From positions 1 to 64,000 of the forward strand of contig NZ_JACSYA010000007.1 of NCBI RefSeq assembly GCF_029870285.1: DNA of 64,000 nucleotides, in the 5' to 3' direction. Numbering within the stretch: position 1 is the stretch's first letter; each line of letters begins with the position of its first letter. The position numbers were made by a program, and so were the translations under genes. Under the pieces are notes generated by a model that worked only from the letters and a program-made list of their open reading frames with translations, had not been told where the DNA came from and did no database searches. Positions 58,546-64,000 of the stretch are shown in pieces. Source of the stretch: Delftia sp. PS-11 (lineage in GTDB: Bacteria > Pseudomonadota > Gammaproteobacteria > Burkholderiales > Burkholderiaceae_C).

Positions 58546-58872
58546 ATGAACAATGAACAGCTGCTTGCCGAAATCCGTGAAGCCAACCTCACTTACCTGA
58601 TGCTGGCCCAGACACTGATCCGCCATGACAAGGCCGAGGCCGTGTTCCGCCTGGGTCTGAACGAAGAGTCCTGCGACCTGCTGGCCTCGCTGTCGGCGGC
58701 CCAGGTGCTCAAGCTGGCATCGCGCAACACCCTGCTGGCCAGCTTCCGGGTCGATGACGAGATGGTCTGGAGCCTGCTGACCAACCACAGCGGCAACAAG
58801 ATCGGCAATGGCGCGACCAACACCCTGCACGCCAACATCCTGATGGCCAGCCGCGTCTCCGAAGTCCTCTGA
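58546..58872 (+). CDS. flhD: Flagellar transcriptional activator FlhD
   Basis: Part of the FlhD4C2 master activator of flagellar class II genes. The 108-residue protein fits the family (ANLTYLMLAQTLIRHDKAEA at the start, LGLNEESCDLLASLS in the middle). The ATG at 58546 is preceded by AAAGGAGG. flhC follows after 28 bases. The upstream region is unusually long and has two inverted repeats, consistent with multiple regulators. Confidence 0.96.
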   Translation: MNNEQLLAEIREANLTYLMLAQTLIRHDKAEAVFRLGLNEESCDLLASLSAAQVLKLASRNTLLASFRVDDEMVWSLLTNHSGNKIGNGATNTLHANILMASRVSEVL

Positions 58873-58900
58873 GCCGTTTCGCACACACCAGGAGTCAGCC

Positions 58901-59443
58901 ATGTCCGCAGCCGCCAAAAGTGTCCTGAACGAGTCCAAGCAGATCGAGCGTGCCGCCATGCTCATCGAGATGGGCGCCCGCATGCAGGTGCTCGAATCCG
59001 AGACCACCCTGTCGTATGAACGCCTGATCCGGCTGTACAAGGAAATCGCCGGCAAGTCGCCATCCAAGGGCCAGCTGCCGTTCTCGACTGACTGGTTCCT
59101 GACCTGGCAGGAGAACATCCACAGCTCGCTGTTCCTGAACATCTACGAATACCTGGCCAAGGGCGCAGAACTCGATTCCGTGGAGCAGCTGACCAAGGCC
59201 TACCGCCTGTACACGGAACAGATCCAGGCCGCCGAGCTGGACCCGCTGCTGTCGTTCACGCGCGCCTGGCGCCTGGTGAAGTTCGTCGATGCGCAGATGC
59301 TGACCCGCACCCAGTGCTCGGTGTGCAAGGGCCAGTTCGTGACCGAACCCTATGAAAACGAGCGCCATTACCAGTGCGGCCTGTGCAACCCGCCTGCACG
59401 CGCCGGCAAGAGCAAGAGCGCCGGCTCGCTGATGCTGCACTGA
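58901..59443 (+). CDS. flhC: Flagellar transcriptional activator FlhC
   Basis: DNA-binding partner of FlhD, 180 residues. The zinc-binding Cys set is visible as CSVCKGQF and CGLC near residues 138-160. The N-terminal part (KQIERAAMLIEMGARMQVLE) and SPSKGQLPFSTDWF are characteristic. AGGAG lies 9 bases before the ATG. No other flagellar gene is in the window. Confidence 0.96.
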   Translation: MSAAAKSVLNESKQIERAAMLIEMGARMQVLESETTLSYERLIRLYKEIAGKSPSKGQLPFSTDWFLTWQENIHSSLFLNIYEYLAKGAELDSVEQLTKAYRLYTEQIQAAELDPLLSFTRAWRLVKFVDAQMLTRTQCSVCKGQFVTEPYENERHYQCGLCNPPARAGKSKSAGSLMLH

Positions 59444-59556
59444 GCGCAGGGCCACTGCGGCCCATGCACCCTGCCGGGCCTGCGCACCGCCCGGCACTGC
59501 GGCCTGCCTTTGCAGGCAGGCTGCGCATACTTTCCCTATTGCCTTGAAACAGATCT

Positions 59557-59588
59557 GCAGCCCGGGCAGGGCAACCTGCCCGGGCTGC
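59557..59588. terminator. 14-pair hairpin between flhC and ppc
   Basis: GCAGCCCGGGCAGG, GCAA, CCTGCCCGGGCTGC: a perfect stem in the convergent gap. No T-run follows on either strand, so it may act with Rho or as a shared transcript boundary. Confidence 0.6.
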
Positions 59589-59599
59589 CTGCATTGGCA

Positions 59600-62449
59600 T
59601 CAGCCCGTGTTGCGCACACCGGCCGCGATGCCGTTGATGGACAGGTGGATGCCGGTCTTGATGCGCTCATCCGTCTGCCCCCCGCGCCAGCGGCGCACCA
59701 GCTCGACCTGCAGATGGTGCAGCGGATCGATATAGGGGAAGCGGTGGCGGATGGAGCGTGCCAGCGCTTCGTTGTGCGCCAGGCGCTGCTTGTCGCCGGT
59801 GATTTGCGCCAGCGCCTCGACGGTGCTGTGCCATTCGGCCTCAATGGCGCTGAAGATGCGCTTGCGCAGCCGCGCATCGGCCACGAGGTCGGCATAGCGC
59901 GAGGCCAGATTCAGGTCGCTCTTGGCCAGCACCATGTCCATGTTGGACAGCAGTGTGCGGAAGAACGGCCACTGGCGGTACATCTTCTGCAGCAGCGCCA
60001 GCTGCGTCTTGCCATCCTTGCCCGGCTGCTCGATGAAGGCCTTGACGGCAGCGCCGAAGCCATACCAGCCCGGCAGCGTGAGGCGGCACTGGCCCCAGCT
60101 GAAGCCCCAGGGAATGGCCCGCAGGTCCTCGATCTTCTGCGAGGGCTTGCGCGATGCGGGACGCGAGCCGATGTTGAGTTCGGCAATCTCGCGGATCGGC
60201 GTGCTGCTGAAGAAGTAGCTGGTGAAGCCGGGCGTTTCGTAGACCAGGGCACGGTAGGCGCCCATGCTGGCATCCGACAGGAAGGCTGCAGCGTCCAGGA
60301 AGGCGCGCGTGGCCGGCTTGGTCGGCTGCAGCAGGGTGGCCTCCAGCGTGGCGGCCACCAGGGTTTCCAGGTTGCGCCGGCCGATCTCGGGGTTGGCGTA
60401 CTTGGAGGCGATGACCTCGCCCTGCTCGGTCAGCCGGATCTGGCCGCGCACCGTGCCGGGCGGCTGGGCCAGGATGGCCTGGTAGCTGGGGCCGCCGCCA
60501 CGGCCCACCGTGCCGCCGCGGCCATGGAACATGCGCAGCCGGATGCCATGGCTGTCGGCCAGTTCGTCGAACAGCTCGACCAGGGCGATCTCGGCGCGGT
60601 ACAGCTCCCAGTTGCTGGTGAAGATGCCACCGTCCTTGTTGCTGTCGCTGTAGCCGAGCATGATGTCCTGCTCGGCGCCGCTGCGCTGCACCATGGCGGC
60701 AATGCCGGGCAACTGGTAGTAGCGGCGCATGATGGGCGCTGCGCTGCGCAGGTCGCCGATGGTCTCGAACAGCGGCACGACAATGACGCCGCAGGCTGCC
60801 CCGTCGTCCAGCGTGCCGCGCAGCAGGCCGGTTTCCTTTTGCAGCAGCAGCACCTCCAGCAGGTCGCTGACCGACTCGGTATGGCTGATGATGCAGTGGC
60901 GGATGGCTTCGGGCCCCAGGTTCTCGCGCAGCCGGCGCGCCGCCTCGAAAATGGCCAGCTCGCCGCGCGCATGCTCGGAATAGCCGGCACCGACCACGCG
61001 CAGCGGTCGTGCTTCCTCCAGCAGCCGCACGAGCAAGGCGCACTTGGCATCTTCCTGCAGGCTGCTGTAGTCGGGCTCCAGGCGGGCCGTGGCCAGCAGT
61101 TCGGCCACCACTTCCTCATGCTTGTCCGAACTCTGGCGCAGGTCCACTGTTGCCAGGTGGAAACCGAAGACCTGCACGGCGCGCATCAGCGGGCGCAGCC
61201 GCTGGGTCGCCAGCGCCTCGCCATGGTTGCTGCTGAGCGAGGCATCGATGACCCGCAGGTCGGCCAGGAATTCGTCAGGCGATGCATAGGCATTCTGCGG
61301 CGCCACGGCATGGCGCGCGGCCTCTCCGCCGGTCAGGCCCTTGAGCGTGGCGGCCAGACGCGCATAGATGCCCGTGAGCGCGCGGCGGTAGGGTTCGTCG
61401 GCGCGGTGCTCGTTGGTATCGGGCGAGCGCTCGGCCAGCGCCAGCATTTCGGGCGTCACATGGGCCAGCCGCTGCGACAGAGACAGCTCTCCGCCCAGGT
61501 AGTGGACTTCGCGCAGGTAGTGGCGCAGCGCCACATCGGCCTGGCGCGACAGCGCCAGCTCCAGGCTGCTCGCCGTGACATTGGGGTTGCCGTCACGGTC
61601 GCCGCCGATCCAGTGGCCCATGCGCAGGAAGCTGTGCACGGGCAGGGTATTGCCAAGCTCCTGCTCCAGCTGGGCATAGAGCTTGGGAATCTCGCGCAGG
61701 AAAGTGGCTTCGTAGTAGGACAGCGCGTTCTCGATTTCGTCGGCCACGGTGAGCTTGGAGTAGCGCAGCAGGCGTGTCTGCCACAGCTGGCTGACGCGTG
61801 CGCGCAGCTGGGCCTCGTTGCGCTCCAGCTCGCGCGGGGTCAGCGCATCCTTGGCGCTGTTGTAGAGCTGGGCACGGGCCAGGATGTCCTCGCGGGCGGC
61901 CAGCAGCTGGGAGATGTCGCGCTCGGCCACCAGAATGCTCTGGCGCTGGACCTCGGTAGGGTGGGCGGTGAGCACGGGCGCCACATAGCTGTTGGCCAGC
62001 GTCTGGGCCACAGTGCCGGCCGAGATGCCGGCCCAGCGCAGGCGCGCCAGCGCCACCTCGATGCTGCCTTCCTGGGTATTGCCCGCGCGCTCGTGCACGG
62101 CGCGGCGGCGGATGTGGTGGCGGTCCTCGGCCAGGTTGGCAAGGTGGCTGAAGTAGGTGAAGGCGCGGATCACGCTCACCGTCTGGTCCGTGGTCAGTCC
62201 CTTGAGCAGGCGCTTGAGGGTCTTGTCGGCGGTCTCGTCGGCATCGCGCCGGAAGCTCACGGACAGCTGGCGCACCTGCTCGATCAGCTCGAAGGCCGCC
62301 ACGCCTTCCTGCTCGCGGATCACGTCGCCCAGGATGCGGCCCAGCAGGCGTATGTCCTCGATCAGCGGCAGGTCCTTGTCAGCCTTGCGTACGGGTTTGT
62401 CATCGCGCCTGTCATCTCGCACAGTGCTCTTGCGGGGGGCGGTGGCCAT
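59600..62449 (-). CDS. ppc: Phosphoenolpyruvate carboxylase
   Basis: Anaplerotic enzyme making oxaloacetate from PEP and bicarbonate. The 949-residue length is typical for this lineage. The catalytic His is in [12 protein letters not shown] near residue 160; [10 protein letters not shown] near 570 and [14 protein letters not shown] near 640 are conserved active-site loops. The protein ends in RNTG, the C-terminal signature of the family. ATG at 62449 follows a TTG at 62452. It is divergent from hemC with a 107-base shared region. Confidence 0.97.
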   Translation of the reverse strand: MATAPRKSTVRDDRRDDKPVRKADKDLPLIEDIRLLGRILGDVIREQEGVAAFELIEQVRQLSVSFRRDADETADKTLKRLLKGLTTDQTVSVIRAFTYFSHLANLAEDRHHIRRRAVHERAGNTQEGSIEVALARLRWAGISAGTVAQTLANSYVAPVLTAHPTEVQRQSILVAERDISQLLAAREDILARAQLYNSAKDALTPRELERNEAQLRARVSQLWQTRLLRYSKLTVADEIENALSYYEATFLREIPKLYAQLEQELGNTLPVHSFLRMGHWIGGDRDGNPNVTASSLELALSRQADVALRHYLREVHYLGGELSLSQRLAHVTPEMLALAERSPDTNEHRADEPYRRALTGIYARLAATLKGLTGGEAARHAVAPQNAYASPDEFLADLRVIDASLSSNHGEALATQRLRPLMRAVQVFGFHLATVDLRQSSDKHEEVVAELLATARLEPDYSSLQEDAKCALLVRLLEEARPLRVVGAGYSEHARGELAIFEAARRLRENLGPEAIRHCIISHTESVSDLLEVLLLQKETGLLRGTLDDGAACGVIVVPLFETIGDLRSAAPIMRRYYQLPGIAAMVQRSGAEQDIMLGYSDSNKDGGIFTSNWELYRAEIALVELFDELADSHGIRLRMFHGRGGTVGRGGGPSYQAILAQPPGTVRGQIRLTEQGEVIASKYANPEIGRRNLETLVAATLEATLLQPTKPATRAFLDAAAFLSDASMGAYRALVYETPGFTSYFFSSTPIREIAELNIGSRPASRKPSQKIEDLRAIPWGFSWGQCRLTLPGWYGFGAAVKAFIEQPGKDGKTQLALLQKMYRQWPFFRTLLSNMDMVLAKSDLNLASRYADLVADARLRKRIFSAIEAEWHSTVEALAQITGDKQRLAHNEALARSIRHRFPYIDPLHHLQVELVRRWRGGQTDERIKTGIHLSINGIAAGVRNTG

Positions 62450-62556
62450 CAACGAGTCTCCTGGAATCGGTCAGAGTGTCGGGTTGCTTGGAGTCCGGGT
62501 GCCGCTTTACTGCGGCGCAGCATGCTAGCATCCCCCGCCACTGCCCGAGACATCCG

Positions 62557-63495
62557 ATGAACACCAAATCACCTCTTCTTCCCCCTGTCGTCATCGCCAC
62601 GCGCGAGAGCCAGCTGGCCATGTGGCAGGCCGAGCATGTGCAGGCGCTGCTGCGGGCCAGAGGCCATGAGGTGCGGTTGCTGGGCATGACCACCAAGGGC
62701 GACCAGATACTGGACCGCACGCTGTCCAAGGTCGGCGGCAAAGGCCTGTTCGTCAAAGAACTGGAGGTCGCCCTGGAGGAAGGCCGCGCCGACATCGCCG
62801 TGCACTCGCTCAAGGACGTTCCCATGGAGCTGCCCGAGGGCTTCGAGCTGGCCTGCGTGATGGAGCGCGAAGATCCGCGCGATGCCTTTGTGTCGCCACG
62901 CTATGCCACGCTGGACGAACTGCCGCAGGGCGCCGTGGTCGGCACATCGAGCCTGCGCCGCCAGGCGCTGCTGCAGGCGCTGCGTCCCGATCTCAGGATA
63001 GAGCCGCTGCGCGGCAACGTGAACACCCGCCTGCGCAAGCTCGACGAAGGCCAGTACGACGCCATCGTGCTGGCGGCCGCCGGCCTGATGCGCCTGGGCA
63101 TGGCCGACCGTATCCGGGCGAAATTCGCGCCGGCCGAGATGCTGCCCGCCGCAGGCCAGGGCGCGCTGGGCATCGAGGTGCGCGGCGAACGCCAGGATCT
63201 GATCGACGCGCTGGCTCCGCTGGCCCACCGCGCCACCTGGCTCACGGTCACAGCCGAGCGCGCTGTCAGCCGCTGCATGGGCGGCAGCTGCTCCATGCCG
63301 CTGGCGGCACACGGCACATTCGAGGGCGGCGTACTGCGCATGGATGCGGCCTGGGGTGACCCCGAAGGCCGCCTGCCCCTGGTGCGCGTGCACGACAGCG
63401 CCCCCGTTGCCGACTTCGCCTCGGCGCAGGCCCTGGGCCAGCGGGTCGCCGCACTGCTGCAGGCCGCTGGCGCCCAGCCGGCCAGCGCCGCCTAG
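62557..63495 (+). CDS. hemC: Porphobilinogen deaminase (hydroxymethylbilane synthase)
   Basis: Polymerises four porphobilinogen units into hydroxymethylbilane in tetrapyrrole synthesis. The 312-residue protein has the start [15 protein letters not shown], the [11 protein letters not shown] loop with the catalytic Asp region, [11 protein letters not shown] and [12 protein letters not shown]. The cofactor-binding Cys is in [11 protein letters not shown] near residue 245. hemD follows on the same strand after 14 bases, the usual order. Confidence 0.97.
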   Translation: MNTKSPLLPPVVIATRESQLAMWQAEHVQALLRARGHEVRLLGMTTKGDQILDRTLSKVGGKGLFVKELEVALEEGRADIAVHSLKDVPMELPEGFELACVMEREDPRDAFVSPRYATLDELPQGAVVGTSSLRRQALLQALRPDLRIEPLRGNVNTRLRKLDEGQYDAIVLAAAGLMRLGMADRIRAKFAPAEMLPAAGQGALGIEVRGERQDLIDALAPLAHRATWLTVTAERAVSRCMGGSCSMPLAAHGTFEGGVLRMDAAWGDPEGRLPLVRVHDSAPVADFASAQALGQRVAALLQAAGAQPASAA

Positions 63496-63509
63496 GCCGC
63501 GTGCCGGCC

Positions 63510-64000
63510 ATGGCGCACCGCGTTCTCGTCACACGCCCGGCCCACGACGCAGTGGCATGGGTCGGCGCGCTGCAAGGCCATGGCCTGCAGGCACAGGCCC
63601 TGCCCCTGATGGCCATCGGCCCCTGCCAGGGTGAAAGCCAGCGGCAGGCACTGCTGGCGGCCCGTGCCACGTTGCTGGCAGGCCAAGGCTACCGGGCGGT
63701 GATGTTTGTCAGCGGCAACGCCGTCCAGCACTTCTTCGGCCCCGGCACGGCACGGATGCCGCAGTCCACCCGGGCCTGGACGCCCGGGCCCGGCACAGCG
63801 CAAGCCTTGCGGGCGCTGGGCATACCGGCGCAGCAGATCGACGGCCCGCCGCCAGATGCCGCCCAGTTCGAGTCGGAGACACTGTGGCAATGCGTGCACA
63901 CGCAGATCCATGCCGGGGACCGGGTGCTCATCGTACGCGGCGACAGCCCGGCGGACGCGCCGGCACAGGCTCCGGCGACAGCCGGCGCAGGGCGCGACTG
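63510..64000 (+). CDS. hemD: Uroporphyrinogen-III synthase, cut by window end
   Basis: Converts hydroxymethylbilane to uroporphyrinogen III. The first 163 codons are present. The start MAHRVLVTRPAHDAVAWVGAL and the following FVSGNAVQHFF agree with HemD N-terminal domains. ATG at 63510 is taken as start; a GTG at 63501 would add three residues. The gene has no stop before the window ends at 64000. An acidic-basic block RVLIVRGDSP is the expected mid-protein motif. The position after hemC supports the call. Confidence 0.85.
   Translation, partial: MAHRVLVTRPAHDAVAWVGALQGHGLQAQALPLMAIGPCQGESQRQALLAARATLLAGQGYRAVMFVSGNAVQHFFGPGTARMPQSTRAWTPGPGTAQALRALGIPAQQIDGPPPDAAQFESETLWQCVHTQIHAGDRVLIVRGDSPADAPAQAPATAGAGRD

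Noticed and set aside
59510..62560. Open frame of about 1000 codons antisense to ppc
   Set aside because: Same mirror-frame effect; ppc has all its catalytic motifs.

Overview
The window looks like a chromosomal segment of a high-GC betaproteobacterium, most likely a member of the Comamonadaceae (Delftia/Comamonas/Acidovorax-like). This is inferred from GC-rich codon use, FlhDC as flagellar master regulator, an MdtABC-type efflux operon, an orphan Anbu proteasome homologue, TRAP transporters with paired binding proteins, and a short palindromic intergenic repeat of a kind I associate with this family. No rRNA, tRNA, CRISPR array or intact insertion sequence was recognised.

Region 1 (1-6.3 kb) is a plasticity zone. 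Two unrecognised small genes, a decayed second copy of the first one, a fumarylacetoacetate-hydrolase-family gene cut off at about 2600, and a LysR gene with an in-frame TGA suggest the end of an inserted element and decay of the locus it hit. An AbiEi/AbiEii toxin-antitoxin pair and a broken integrase start follow. Region 2 (6.4-16 kb) is mainly core: mutS, Anbu-type protease plus alpha/beta hydrolase (4-base overlap), uppP, two small membrane proteins leading into a LytS/LytTR two-component system, an orphan ABC ATPase and a small unknown gene.

Region 3 (16-25.5 kb) is a leftward mdtA-mdtB-mdtC-outer-membrane-factor efflux operon. Region 4 (25.8-37.6 kb) is accessory metabolism: an NTF2-like protein, an MNT/HEPN toxin-antitoxin pair, a LysR-pirin divergent pair, an isochorismatase/XapX/amidohydrolase/MFS operon, an AraC regulator, azlCD, xdhC and a small membrane protein beside a frameshifted HxlR gene. 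Region 5 (38-46 kb) is a leftward molybdenum hydroxylase cluster (small, large and medium subunits, MoxR-like ATPase, VWA protein, CoxG) with a divergent GAF/Fis-type regulator. Its large subunit carries AYRGAGR, so it is a form II enzyme of unknown substrate, not a proven CO dehydrogenase. xdhC further along the same strand could serve its maturation.

Region 6 (46.3-51.3 kb) is a TRAP transporter: DctQ and DctM facing two tandem, closely related binding proteins. Region 7 (51.5-64 kb) is core: dxs-ispA-xseB, a Rieske oxygenase preceded by a strongly structured leader or small RNA, an EamA exporter, a sulfurtransferase, flhDC, ppc, hemC and the start of hemD.

The best candidate for something undescribed is the structured RNA at about 54800-54926. 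It has nested complementary segments, a perfect TATAAT just upstream and a terminator-like end. Other points worth checking are the decayed insertion zone at the left edge, the HxlR remnant that still has its operator, and the tandem TRAP binding proteins.
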